From assembly GCF_010728925.1 (NCBI RefSeq), contig NZ_AP022608.1, forward strand, positions 930,001 to 994,000: DNA of 64,000 bases, written 5' to 3'. The position numbers were made by a program, and so were the translations under genes. The DNA is from Mycolicibacterium gadium. Lineage in GTDB: Bacteria; Actinomycetota; Actinomycetes; Mycobacteriales; Mycobacteriaceae. Below, one piece after another: positions 44,013 through 52,665 of this stretch. The notes below the pieces were generated by a model. That model saw only the letters and a list, made by a program, of their open reading frames with translations. It did not search any database and was not told the origin of the DNA. The first letter of the stretch is position 1, and every line of letters begins with the position of its first letter.

Positions 44013-45566
44013 ATGAGCTACCGGGAGGTATCGGTGATCGAGATTGTGGAGATGCTGCGGCTGTGGCTGCAGGGGTTGGGGTTGCGGGAGGTGGCCCGGC
44101 TCTCGGGGACTGACCGCAAAACCGTTCGCAGGTACGTCGACCGTGCACGGGCCTGCGGGCTCGACCGCGACGGCGGAGACGGTCAGCTCACTGATGAGTT
44201 GATCGCGGCGGTGATTGCCGGGGTGCGCCCGCACCGGCCGGCCGGCAAGAGCCTGGCATGGGAAACCATCGCCGCCGAGCATGACCAGATCAAGACGTGG
44301 CTCAAAGACGGGCTCACGTTGACCAAGATCCACACCTTGTTGGGGCGCCGGGGTGTGGTGGTGTCGTATCGGACGTTGCACCGTTATGCCACAACGGAAT
44401 TGGATTTCGGTCGGCGCCAGGCCACGGTGCCGGTGGCCGACTGCGAACCGGGCGCGGAGGTGCAGGTCGACTTCGGGCGGCTCGGCATGCTCACCGACAT
44501 CAGCGATGGCCGCCGTCGGGTGGTGCACGGGTTGATCTTCACCGCGGTGTACTCGCGGCACATGTTCGTCTGGCCCACCTACCGCCAGAATTTGGCTGAT
44601 GTGATCGCCGGGTTCGAAGCGGCGTGGGCGTTCTTCGGCGGAGTGTTCGCCGTGGTGATCCCCGACAACATGAAAGCCATCGTCACCACCGCGCACGCGA
44701 CCGAGCCCCGGCTCAACGACTCCTTCCGTGAGTACGCCCAGTCGCGTGGGTTCGCGATCGATCCGGCGCGGGTCCGCAGCCCGAAGGATAAGCCGCGGGT
44801 GGAACGCATGGTGTCCTATGTGCGGTCGAATTTCTTTGCCGGAGAGCACTTCCGGGATCTCGATGATTGCCGCAACCGCGCCCAGCTGTGGTGTTCGGAC
44901 ATCGCGGGGATGCGTATTCACGGCACCACCCGGCTGCGCCCGGTGCAGGTGTTTTCCGCCGATGAGTTGCCCGCGCTCAAGCCCGTGCCTGAGACGGTGT
45001 TCGACGTTCCGGTCTGGACGCATCCGAAGGTGGCTCCCGACCGCCACGTGCAGATCGCCAAGGCCCTCTACAGCGTGCCCGGGGAGCTGGTCGGCAAGCG
45101 CATCGACGCCCGTGCCGATGCGCACTCGGTCAAGCTGTACTGGCGTGGTGAGCTGATCAAGGTGCATCCGGCCGTGGCCCCAGGCCGCCGACACACTGAT
45201 CCGGCCGACCTTCCCGCCGAGGTGTCGGTCTATGCCATGCGGGATCTAAACGCCCTGCAGCGCAAAGCTGCCGCCCACGGAACCCATGTCGGCGTCTACG
45301 CCGCCGCGGTGTTGGAGCATCCGCTGCCGTGGACCAAGATGCGTCAGGTCTACCGGCTGCTGGGGCTGGTGCGCCGCCACGGCGCCGCGCACGTAGACGA
45401 CGCGTGCCGCCGCGCCCTGGACGCCGAGGTGATCGACGTCGGGCTCATCGAGCGGATCTGCACCCGCGGCGGCGGTGAACAACTACCCCTGATACCCAAA
45501 CCGCCCGGCGCGGCGTCGCGGTTCGTCCGCGACGGCTCGGATTTCGCGGTGCGCAGGCCCTCATGA
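44013..45566 (+). CDS. istA: IS21-family transposase IstA
   Basis: 517 residues from the ATG at 44013 (MSYREVSVIEIVEMLRLWLQ); an ATG at 43989 is possible. The N-terminal helix-turn-helix (GLREVARLSGTDRKTVRRYV) binds the ends. The RNase-H core carries the DDE residues in VQVDFGRLGM, VVIPDNMKAIV and DKPRVERMVSYVR. It cuts and joins the element ends with IstB. The reading frame is intact, so it is probably active. Confidence 0.95.
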   Translation: MSYREVSVIEIVEMLRLWLQGLGLREVARLSGTDRKTVRRYVDRARACGLDRDGGDGQLTDELIAAVIAGVRPHRPAGKSLAWETIAAEHDQIKTWLKDGLTLTKIHTLLGRRGVVVSYRTLHRYATTELDFGRRQATVPVADCEPGAEVQVDFGRLGMLTDISDGRRRVVHGLIFTAVYSRHMFVWPTYRQNLADVIAGFEAAWAFFGGVFAVVIPDNMKAIVTTAHATEPRLNDSFREYAQSRGFAIDPARVRSPKDKPRVERMVSYVRSNFFAGEHFRDLDDCRNRAQLWCSDIAGMRIHGTTRLRPVQVFSADELPALKPVPETVFDVPVWTHPKVAPDRHVQIAKALYSVPGELVGKRIDARADAHSVKLYWRGELIKVHPAVAPGRRHTDPADLPAEVSVYAMRDLNALQRKAAAHGTHVGVYAAAVLEHPLPWTKMRQVYRLLGLVRRHGAAHVDDACRRALDAEVIDVGLIERICTRGGGEQLPLIPKPPGAASRFVRDGSDFAVRRPS

Positions 45567-46375
45567 GCACCCAACGTCCCGATGCCGCGCCGGCGGTCAA
45601 ACCGATCGAAGTCTCCGCCGAACTCAAAGCCCTGATGCGCCGCCTCAAACTCGGCCAGCTGCTCGACACGCTGCCCGAGCGGTTGGCGCTGGCCCGCACC
45701 AACCGGCTGCCCCACCACGACTTCCTGGAATTGTTGTTCGCCGATGAGGTCACCCGCCGTGACCGCGAATCCGCGGCGCGTCGCGCCAAGGCCGCCCACC
45801 TGGACCCGGCGATGCAGTTGCACGCCTGGGACGACTCGGCTGCCGTGGCGTTCGATCAACAGTTGTGGGCCGAGCTGACCTCACTGCGATTCCTCGCCGA
45901 TGCCTACAACGTCCTCGTCATGGGACCGGTCGGAGTCGGAAAGACGTTCCTGGCCAACGCCTTAGGCCACATCGCGGTACGCAAACACCACAGCGTGCAC
46001 ACCGAACGCGCCGACAAACTGTTCAAACGCCTACGCGGGGCACGCCTGGACGGCAGCTACGAAGACGAGATGCGCAAACTGCACCGCGTCGAACTACTGA
46101 TCATCGACGACCTCGCACTGCACCGCCTGGAGGCCACCGAGACCACCGACTTCTACGAGATCATCGTCGAACGCCACCGCGCCGCATCAACCGTCATCAC
46201 CAGCAACCGCGAACCACCCGAGATCCTGACCATGATGGCCGACCCACTGCTGGCCCAATCGGCGATGGACCGACTGCAATCAGCAGCCTACGAACTCGTC
46301 GTCGAAGGCGAGTCCTACCGGCAACGCCAGAAACCAGGGACGCGAAAGCCGGCCCCTCCGACTTCGTCGGATTGA
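45563..46375 (+). CDS. istB: IS21-family ATPase helper IstB
   Basis: 270 residues, ATG overlapping the istA stop (ATGA). The P-loop GPVGVGKTF is at 121-129, Walker B is LLIIDDLAL at 178-186, and SNREPPEILTMMADPLLAQS is the sensor region of this DnaC-like AAA+ family. The first 90 residues are the IstB N-terminal domain (LKALMRRLKLGQLLDTLPER). It assembles on target DNA and activates IstA. Intact. Confidence 0.95.
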   Translation: MSTQRPDAAPAVKPIEVSAELKALMRRLKLGQLLDTLPERLALARTNRLPHHDFLELLFADEVTRRDRESAARRAKAAHLDPAMQLHAWDDSAAVAFDQQLWAELTSLRFLADAYNVLVMGPVGVGKTFLANALGHIAVRKHHSVHTERADKLFKRLRGARLDGSYEDEMRKLHRVELLIIDDLALHRLEATETTDFYEIIVERHRAASTVITSNREPPEILTMMADPLLAQSAMDRLQSAAYELVVEGESYRQRQKPGTRKPAPPTSSD

Positions 46376-46480
46376 CCGGCAACCACACCTTCGGCCACTA
46401 TCAACACACGGCCTACAACCGGAACAACCCGGTCCCATGCTCATGGCAAACCAGAGGTCCCATCACCCTGGCAGGCGACA

Positions 46481-46486
46481 TCCAAG
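46481..46486. repeat. IS21 target-site duplication, right copy (TCCAAG)
   Basis: TCCAAG directly after the right inverted repeat, matching 43842-43847. Joining the two flanks at a single TCCAAG would restore the pre-insertion sequence. Confidence 0.85.
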
Positions 46487-46664
46487 CAAGTTAGCCGCCT
46501 AAGCAGGGTCGGCGAGTGCACGCGTGAGTACCGGCCGTGTAGCTTCCACGTAGCACCGGTCTCGGCCGGCATGGTCTCTGCTTGGTCGGCGTTGGAGCGC
46601 ACATCCCTCCCTAGGGGTGCACTGCGCTACACCAACGGTTGACTCGAGAACAAGGATAGTTTCA

Positions 46665-48083
46665 ATGGATCAGCATTCTGCCCCGGTTCGAACCGACCAC
46701 GTGTACGCGGCTCTGCCAAGGGCGATGGAACTGGCGACCGAATACCTGGCGGGTCTCCCGCACCGGCCGGTCGATGCGATTACCAGCTACGACGAGGTCA
46801 TCGATGCCCTGAGCGGGCCGCTGCCCGACCAAGGCACGAATGCGGTGTCGGTAGTCGAGCAGTTAGCCGCCACTCTCGGCCCCGCAACGATTGCGTGCGC
46901 CGGCCCCCGCTACTTTGGACTCGTCGTCGGGGGAACGCTACCCGCGGCGCTGGCTGCCGACTGGCTGGTATCGACCTGGGACCAGACCGCGTACAGCCGG
47001 ATGTCGTCGCCAGCCGGCGCTGCGATCGATGCCGTCACCGAGCGCTGGGTTCTCGAAGCTCTCGGGCTGCCCACACGCGCGGCCGTCGGGTTCGTCACCG
47101 GAGCCACGGCGGGAAACGTCGTCGGGTTGCTTTCCGCGCGGCACGTTCTCTTAGCGCGGCGAGGCTGGGACGTCGAGGCCGATGGGCTCGCCGAGGCGCC
47201 CCGTGTTCGCGTACTCGTGGGCGACGAGGTCCATCCCTCCGTACTGCAGGCGTTGCAGATGATCGGTTTGGGAGCGCGCCGCGTCGAGCGTGTAGCAGTC
47301 GACGCACAAGGAGCCATGAGAGCGGACGCGCTCGCCGACGCGCTCGCCGCTGACTCCGACCCCGCCATCGTGTGCGCGCAGGTCGGCAACGTGAACTCCG
47401 GAGCGTGCGACCCAATGTCAGAGATCGTCGCGGCGACCCACGAGCACGGCGGCTGGGTTCACGTCGACGGCGCATTCGGACTGTGGGCTTGCGCATCGCC
47501 GCGACTGTCGACACTCGTTCGAGGTGTCGAGCTGGCCGATTCCTGGTCGACCGACGCACACAAGTGGCTCAACGTCCCCTACGACTGCGGCCTAGCCATT
47601 GTCGCCGATCCCCAAGCTGCCCGCTCGGCACTAGGCGCCAACACCAGCTATCTGCCCACGAGTGCCGAGCGCGAACCCGGCGTCCTCGTGCCCGAGATGT
47701 CCCGGCGTGCACGCGCGATACCCGTCTACGCAGCGTTCGCATCGCTAGGTAGGCAGGGGTTGCGACAACTGATCGAGCGCTGCTGCGAGCATGCCCGCCG
47801 CCTGGCCGAGATGATGCAAGCCACGGACGGCTTTTCCGTATGCAACGACGTGGTGCTCAACCAGGTCCTGATCCGTGCCGACGACAGCGACGAGCGCACC
47901 TGGCATGTAGCAGAACTCGTGCGATGCAGCGGAGAGGCGTGGGTCGCGGGAACCGAATGGCACGGTCGAGCGGCGGTACGCGTGTCCTTCTCCAACTGGA
48001 CGACTGCAGACGACGACGTCGACCGCCTCGCTGAAGCGCTGCGCCGATCGCTGGCGGCGGCGCGTAACGCTCAGCAGGAGTAA
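46665..48083 (+). CDS. PLP-dependent group II (aromatic/diaminobutyrate-type) decarboxylase
   Basis: 472 residues from the ATG at 46665 (MDQHSAPVRTDHVYAALPRA). The fold type I core has TGATAGNVVGLLSARH, His190 in GDEVHPSV stacking on the cofactor, Asp268 in WVHVDGAFGLW, and the Schiff-base Lys300 in SWSTDAHKWLNVPYDCG. This is the glutamate/tyrosine/aromatic-amino-acid decarboxylase family; the exact amino acid cannot be fixed. It stands alone behind the IS21 element, 184 bases away, whose insertion may have changed its promoter. Confidence 0.88.
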   Translation: MDQHSAPVRTDHVYAALPRAMELATEYLAGLPHRPVDAITSYDEVIDALSGPLPDQGTNAVSVVEQLAATLGPATIACAGPRYFGLVVGGTLPAALAADWLVSTWDQTAYSRMSSPAGAAIDAVTERWVLEALGLPTRAAVGFVTGATAGNVVGLLSARHVLLARRGWDVEADGLAEAPRVRVLVGDEVHPSVLQALQMIGLGARRVERVAVDAQGAMRADALADALAADSDPAIVCAQVGNVNSGACDPMSEIVAATHEHGGWVHVDGAFGLWACASPRLSTLVRGVELADSWSTDAHKWLNVPYDCGLAIVADPQAARSALGANTSYLPTSAEREPGVLVPEMSRRARAIPVYAAFASLGRQGLRQLIERCCEHARRLAEMMQATDGFSVCNDVVLNQVLIRADDSDERTWHVAELVRCSGEAWVAGTEWHGRAAVRVSFSNWTTADDDVDRLAEALRRSLAAARNAQQE

Positions 48084-48085
48084 GA

Positions 48086-48260
48086 CAAGCAAGGTGATCG
48101 GCGTCGACTTCGGCGTGGTATTCCTCGAGGACGTGACGTGCTCGACGGCCTTCGATGGCGGCAGTACGTCGTCGAAGGCGTCGTGAATGAGTTGCAGTTC
48201 GCGGGTTCCGATGAGGGTGAGCAGTGTGGCGGTGGCCGGTTTGGCGCATCCAGGTGATGA
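48086..48260 (-). pseudogene. Degraded tyrosine-recombinase (integrase) fragment
   Basis: One minus-strand frame reads ATATLLTLIGTRELQLIHDAFDDV and continues LPPSKAVEHV; the text then goes on in another frame as RHVLEEYHAEVDADHLACL. Together this resembles the N-terminal part of actinobacterial site-specific integrases (pattern LLxxLxxGExxLTHExLDxLPPSxAVExLR and a second helix). No catalytic domain follows because the PLP decarboxylase gene takes over. The call rests on recalled pattern only. Confidence 0.33.
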
Positions 48261-48584
48261 TGCTTTCGCGGGTCAGGGGACTGGGCCAGCTCGACGATGA
48301 GCCCGTTTGAGGCGCATATCGGGTGCGAATAACCAATCAACCTACAACTTGACATAATGTGGCTTATCGGCACTTTGTCGAGCAGGGAGGTGAGAGGAGC
48401 GGAAGCGTTCCACCTACGCATCTGCGGGCGTCTGATCCTCCCGCCCTTTGTTGGTGGCGCTATCACCCTGGTCTCTTTGTTGAGCCGCTCCGGATCTGAC
48501 AATCGCTGCGGCCATCCGGCCATCCAGCATCGCATCAGGTGTCAGTCGCCGGTTCCGCGGTCGGCCCCGCCCCTTCCTTGCGCA

Positions 48585-48615
48585 CCACCATTACGTCACC
48601 GTGACGTAATGGTGG
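48585..48615. promoter_or_regulatory. 31-base palindrome, TACGTCAC-n-GTGACGTA core
   Basis: CCACCATTACGTCAC, one C, GTGACGTAATGGTGG: perfect 15-bp arms around a single base. The inner 17 bases have the pattern seen again at 48846-48862 and 50657-50673. It looks like the strongest of three operators for one dimeric regulator. No regulator gene is in sight. Confidence 0.6.
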
Positions 48616-48845
48616 CCCTTGGCCCGGCTTACTCACGCATGAAAGCTGAACCTCCGGGCCGCGCAACGCAAATCGCCACCGGGCGCTGTCGCATCGGTGG
48701 AAGTTCAAGGGTGACAACAACCTTCAGGGCATCGTGATCGAAGCCGCCGGCTCATCCGGTCGATCTCGCACGCCGTGTCGGCCCTGCCCCTCCCCAGCGG
48801 ACCCCGCCGACGGACGGACATAACCGCCACTGTGCACCCGTCGAA

Positions 48846-48862
48846 TACGTCACTGTGATGAA
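48846..48862. promoter_or_regulatory. TACGTCAC-T-GTGATGAA dyad
   Basis: A second, imperfect copy of the TACGTCAC-n-GTGAcgta motif, 34 bases past the stop of the minus-strand antiporter gene. The left half matches fully and the right half in 6 of 8 positions. Confidence 0.45.
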
Positions 48863-48895
48863 ATGCCTTGGGCCGCCGGGCTATTGAGTAGCCAT

Positions 48896-50518
48896 CTACA
48901 GTCCGCCTCGGGGCTCATCGTCAGCTGGTTGAGCAGGACTGCGGGGTGCCTCGTCGTTGGACACTTGGTCGGCCAACTCCAAACCCGCGCCGGCATAGAC
49001 ATTGAAGGCGATGTCGACGCCGTGCTCTTTGGCCCACTGGACTTCGTCGTCGTACCGGGCGACCGCGGCGACCCTGCCGTCGAAACCGGACTCGCGCAGA
49101 CACGCCAGCGCGGTGACGTTGGCCCCGTGGCGCGGCATGGCCAGCACGGCGATGCGCACCGACTCCGAATGCCGTAATTCGTGCCAGAAGTCCAGGTCGG
49201 TCGCATCGCCTTCGATGACGTTATGGCCGTCCGCGGCCAGTCGCTGGACTCGAGGCCCGTCGTAGTCGACTCCGATCACCCGCAACCCGTAGTGCTCGGT
49301 CATGCGCTGGTAGGCGGCAAACCCGACCCGGCCCATACCGATCACCACGACCTCTGCATCACCGGCGTCGGCGGGTCGATCCTCGGGCACAAGGGTGTTT
49401 TCGTCCTGATCAGGTAGCCGCGCGGCGATCTTCTCCACCATGAGGTGTCCGCGACCATTGACCAGTGCCGCGAGTACGAAGCTCATCGCCACCGCAATCG
49501 ACATCTCCACGAGCCAGGCCTCCGCCAGCAGTCCTGCGGAAACACCGACCGATACGACGATCAACCCGAATTCCGAGTAGTTCATCAGCCCGAGTCCGGC
49601 GAGCAGTGCGGTGCGGTACCGCAACCTCATCCGCGATAACAGCAGCACGTACCAGCCGGCCTTGAACGGCAGAAGCAGCACCATCAGCAGTGCGACACCG
49701 ATGGTCGGCAGATCCGGCAGACCGGTCAGGCCGATCGAGACGAAGAACCCGACCAGTAACAGCTCCTTGATGTGGAACAGCGAACGCGACAGCTCGGAGG
49801 ACGCCGCGTGCGAGGCCAGCAGCACGCCGATGATCAGGGCGCCGAGGTCGCCCTTCAGCCCCACCGCGGAGAACAGCGCATACCCGGGCACCAACGCCAT
49901 CACGATCCCGAACAGCGATTGCATTTCGCCGTGGCCCAGCCGGGTCCAGATCCTGCGCGCGACTCGCGTGAGTGGCCACAGCAGCACCAACGTCAGCGCC
50001 CAGGGGCTGGGCAGGTGACCGCTGGTGGCGGTCAGGAACACGACAGCGACGATGTCCTGCATGACCAGGATGCCGATGGCGACGCGGCCGTAGAGTGCGT
50101 GCGACTCACCGCGCTCCTCGAGGACCTTGACCACGAACACCGTGCTGGAGAAGGACAACGCGAAGGCCAACAGGGCGATCGTCTGCACGCTCTGCCCGGA
50201 CAGCATCGCGACCCCGGCCACGGCGCCCAGCCACATGGCGACACCCCCGAACACAACGCTGACCAGCATGTGCACCGATGTGGTCAACCACACCTCGCGG
50301 CGCAGCAGAATGCGAACGTCGAGCTTGAGGCCGATCGCGAAAAGCAGCAGCGTGACGCCCAAATCCGCCAGCACATCCAGCTGCGGCACGTCCGCCACAT
50401 TGAGGGCGTTGATAGCGAACCCCGCCCCGAGGAACCCGACCAGGGGCGGCAGACGCAGCGCCATCGCCAGCCCGCCGAGACCGAACGTGATGACGAGATA
50501 GATGGCGACTACTGTCAC
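48896..50518 (-). CDS. Kef/CPA2-type cation:proton antiporter with TrkA-N domain
   Basis: 540 residues from a GTG at 50518 (VTVVAIYLVITFGLGGLAMA). About 12 hydrophobic segments make the CPA2 transporter (residues 1-380): LPPLVGFLGAGFAINAL, FAIGLKLDVRILLRREVW, LLAFALSFSSTVFVVKVLEER, ALYGRVAIGILVMQDIVAVV. The C-terminal TrkA-N/RCK domain begins EVVVIGMGRVGFAAYQRM, a nucleotide-binding Rossmann fold. It exchanges K+ or Na+ for H+ under nucleotide control. Its divergent promoter region (50519-50731) holds one copy of the TACGTCAC-n-GTGA dyad. Confidence 0.9.
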   Translation of the reverse strand: MTVVAIYLVITFGLGGLAMALRLPPLVGFLGAGFAINALNVADVPQLDVLADLGVTLLLFAIGLKLDVRILLRREVWLTTSVHMLVSVVFGGVAMWLGAVAGVAMLSGQSVQTIALLAFALSFSSTVFVVKVLEERGESHALYGRVAIGILVMQDIVAVVFLTATSGHLPSPWALTLVLLWPLTRVARRIWTRLGHGEMQSLFGIVMALVPGYALFSAVGLKGDLGALIIGVLLASHAASSELSRSLFHIKELLLVGFFVSIGLTGLPDLPTIGVALLMVLLLPFKAGWYVLLLSRMRLRYRTALLAGLGLMNYSEFGLIVVSVGVSAGLLAEAWLVEMSIAVAMSFVLAALVNGRGHLMVEKIAARLPDQDENTLVPEDRPADAGDAEVVVIGMGRVGFAAYQRMTEHYGLRVIGVDYDGPRVQRLAADGHNVIEGDATDLDFWHELRHSESVRIAVLAMPRHGANVTALACLRESGFDGRVAAVARYDDEVQWAKEHGVDIAFNVYAGAGLELADQVSNDEAPRSPAQPADDEPRGGL

Positions 50519-50656
50519 GCGTGGCCCCTTGCTATCGGCGAAGTTGTACAAGTATCCCGGCAAACACCGGATTCTTCTGCTCCAATCGCCACGAGCAGTG
50601 TGGAGGCCGGGATCGCTGCCCTGTCTCTCCCCTAATGACACTGCGCCGCAGCTGAA

Positions 50657-50673
50657 TACGTCACAGTGACATA
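50657..50673. promoter_or_regulatory. TACGTCAC-A-GTGACATA dyad between divergent genes
   Basis: The third copy of the motif, with 7 of 8 positions of the right half matching GTGACGTA. It lies in the promoter region between the antiporter (start 50518, minus) and the small helical protein (start 50732, plus), the right place to control both. Confidence 0.55.
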
Positions 50674-50731
50674 AACCGGACGATCTGTCCAAAGCGCAGA
50701 CAGTCCTATTGCCGTGCGGCACAGTTGACAG

Positions 50732-51166
50732 ATGGCGAGCAAAGTTCCGGGCCCGAAAGACATCTTGGCGGCCGCGCAGGCGGCGGCGGACAATGCGCAG
50801 GCTGCCGCGAGGGAGGCCGCGGAGACGGCGCAGTCCGCCGCAGGCGCCGCGTTGCGCATCCCGCCCGCCTCGATACAGCTCGCCGCTCAGTTGCCCGATC
50901 TGATCGAAAACCTCGCGATAGCGACGGAGCGACTCAACCAGGCGATCGACCGTGCCGAGCGCTACCTTGCGCTGGCCGACCCGATGATCCGGACGATGGA
51001 CGCGGTGCTGCCGCAACTGGAAGCACTCGTCGCGACGGGCAACGAGGTCTATGGCGCCGTGTCGTCACTGCCCGGTGTGGCCACTCTGGGACGACTGGCC
51101 AATCGTGGGTCAGCCCCGGCCGCCAAGACGTCGTCGAAGGGCCGCCCGACGCCCAAGAAACCCTGA
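50732..51166 (+). CDS. Small Ala-rich helical protein, function unknown
   Basis: 144 residues. An alanine-rich amphipathic helix (DILAAAQAAADNAQAAAREA) is followed by SIQLAAQLPDLIENLAIATE and RLNQAIDRAERYLALADPMI, and a basic Lys/Pro tail (SSKGRPTPKKP). This phasin- or apolipoprotein-like layout suggests a surface-binding helical protein, but I cannot name a family. It is divergent from the Kef antiporter, with the TACGTCAC-n-GTGA dyad between, and ends just before the convergent monooxygenase gene. Confidence 0.7.
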   Translation: MASKVPGPKDILAAAQAAADNAQAAAREAAETAQSAAGAALRIPPASIQLAAQLPDLIENLAIATERLNQAIDRAERYLALADPMIRTMDAVLPQLEALVATGNEVYGAVSSLPGVATLGRLANRGSAPAAKTSSKGRPTPKKP

Positions 51167-51171
51167 TCCGC

Positions 51172-52665
51172 TCAGGTGTGGTGCAGCCAATCTCGTGACC
51201 GTATGCGCCACGTCGCCTTCGCGTAGTCCAATTCCGAGTGCGGCCACTGTGTGACGATCCGTCCGGTGGGCGATCGGTAGTAGCTGTCGCACTGCGTCCA
51301 GATTGTCCGGTCCAGGTCGGCCGAAATCTGATCGTTGTATCGCCTTTCGACGTCTGGCCGCACGTCGAGATAGCCGCCGTGCCCGGCCAACCGGCAGACC
51401 GCGCTGGCCACCAAGCGCGCGCCGGCTTCCAGGACGTAGATGATCGAGTTCGCGCCCTGGTTGGTGTTCGGTCCGTACAACATGAAGAAATTGGGAAAAC
51501 CGCTCACGGCGACGCCGAGATACGCCTGAGGATCCAGACCCCAACGGTCATGCAGGCTTTCGCCGCCGAGCCCGACGATCTCGAGTCCCGCGAGATAACT
51601 GCTCGTCTCGAAGCCCGTCGCAAAGACGATGGCGTCGACCTTGACGACGCGGCCGCTCTCGGTGACGACAGCTGACTCAGTGACCCGCCGGATCGGATCT
51701 GTCACGAGGTCGACATGCGGGTGTTGCAGTGCCAGATAATACTTCTCGCCGAGCAGGACACGTTTGCACCGAAATGGATACCGCGGGGTCAGAGCGTCAC
51801 GCATCGCATCGTCTTCGACGTGGCGGCGCAGAAAGTTCTCCGACAACTCCTGAACCACGGCCATTCGTGGATGCTCGGGCGTCAACGCCGTGTTGTCGTG
51901 CTGCAGCTTCCACAACCGCCACCGCTCACGCAGAGCGGCCCACGGGAGCCGACGGAAGCGCGCGAGCTCGTCGGGGCCGTAGGGTCGATCCTCCTTCGGC
52001 ACCATCCACGGTGGCGTGCGCTGGAAGACCGTCAGCTGCCCCGCGATGGCGGCGAGTTCCGGGATGACCTGCACGCCACTGGCCCCGGTGCCGACGACCG
52101 CGACCCGTTTTCCGGTCAGGTCGACACCCGCGTCCCATTGCGAGGTGTGCATCAGCTCGCCGGTGAACTCCGCGATGCCCTCCATATCGGGATAGCGTGC
52201 GGCGCCGAACAATCCCACCGCGCTGACGACGGCGTCCGCGACGAGGCTCCGGCCGTCTGCGATCTCGATATCCCAGTGCTTGTGCTGCTCACTCCAGACC
52301 AGCTTGCGCACGCCGGCCCCCAGCATCAGGTGCCGGCGCAGGTCGAAGCGATCGGCCACCGACTCCAGGTACGAGAGGATCTCGGGCTGGTAGGCGTAGG
52401 TGCGGGTCCAGTGGCGGTTCGGCGCGAACGAGAACGAGTACAGGTGGCTCTGGATGTCGCACGCCGCGCCCGGGTAGGTGTTCTGCCGCCAGGTGCCACC
52501 GACGCCGTCGGACCGTTCGATGATCACGATGTCGTCGATACCCTTGCGTCGTAACGCAACCGCCGCGGCGATCCCGCCGAAGCCGGCTCCGATGATCGCC
52601 ACCCGGGGAGAGCTGCCGCGGCGGGTCAACGCTCGAAGACGACCGATGAGGTAACGCCTCCTCAT
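51172..52665 (-). CDS. Flavin-containing monooxygenase, Baeyer-Villiger type (second in pair)
   Basis: 497 residues from the ATG at 52665. The first 20 residues are basic (MRRRYLIGRLRALTRR). The FAD motif is VAIIGAGFGGIAAAVALRRK, the class B monooxygenase fingerprint is FTGELMHTSQWD, and the NADPH motif is VAVVGTGASGVQVIPELAA. It oxidises a ketone to an ester/lactone or a soft heteroatom using NADPH and O2; substrate unknown. Its start overlaps the stop of the upstream BVMO gene in ATGA, so the pair is coupled. Confidence 0.88.
   Translation of the reverse strand: MRRRYLIGRLRALTRRGSSPRVAIIGAGFGGIAAAVALRRKGIDDIVIIERSDGVGGTWRQNTYPGAACDIQSHLYSFSFAPNRHWTRTYAYQPEILSYLESVADRFDLRRHLMLGAGVRKLVWSEQHKHWDIEIADGRSLVADAVVSAVGLFGAARYPDMEGIAEFTGELMHTSQWDAGVDLTGKRVAVVGTGASGVQVIPELAAIAGQLTVFQRTPPWMVPKEDRPYGPDELARFRRLPWAALRERWRLWKLQHDNTALTPEHPRMAVVQELSENFLRRHVEDDAMRDALTPRYPFRCKRVLLGEKYYLALQHPHVDLVTDPIRRVTESAVVTESGRVVKVDAIVFATGFETSSYLAGLEIVGLGGESLHDRWGLDPQAYLGVAVSGFPNFFMLYGPNTNQGANSIIYVLEAGARLVASAVCRLAGHGGYLDVRPDVERRYNDQISADLDRTIWTQCDSYYRSPTGRIVTQWPHSELDYAKATWRIRSRDWLHHT

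Larger units (their letters stand above)
43848..46480 (+). mobile_element. Complete IS21-family insertion sequence
   Basis: 2633 bp. The left end TGTCAGCTGCCAGGTGAATG and right end TGTCGCCTGCCAGGGTGATG (reverse complement) match at 20 of 25 positions when extended to GGGACC. Four copies of ATGGGACCAC stand at 43865, 43899, 43922 and 43954, and two copies of ATGGGACC lie inverted near the right end, the multiple transposase sites typical of IS21. It holds istA and istB overlapping by 4 bases. The intact ends and the perfect 6-bp duplication mean a recent insertion. Confidence 0.93.
48261..48895. other. Gene-poor stretch between the decarboxylase and the antiporter
   Basis: Open frames here lack conserved residues and look like decayed DNA. 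It holds a 31-base near-perfect palindrome (48585-48615) and a second related dyad (48846-48862); the bases after each (AATG, CCTTGG, CGGGCTA-like) are also similar, hinting at a duplicated regulatory segment. Confidence 0.5.

Noticed and set aside
43668..45194. A 508-codon minus-strand frame opposite istA
   Set aside because: istA has an intact DDE core in the plus direction; the antisense text has no family.
46481..46664. Possible partial mobile DNA between the IS21 end and the PLP decarboxylase
   Set aside because: Short and without inverted repeats; it reads as the native upstream region of the decarboxylase gene.
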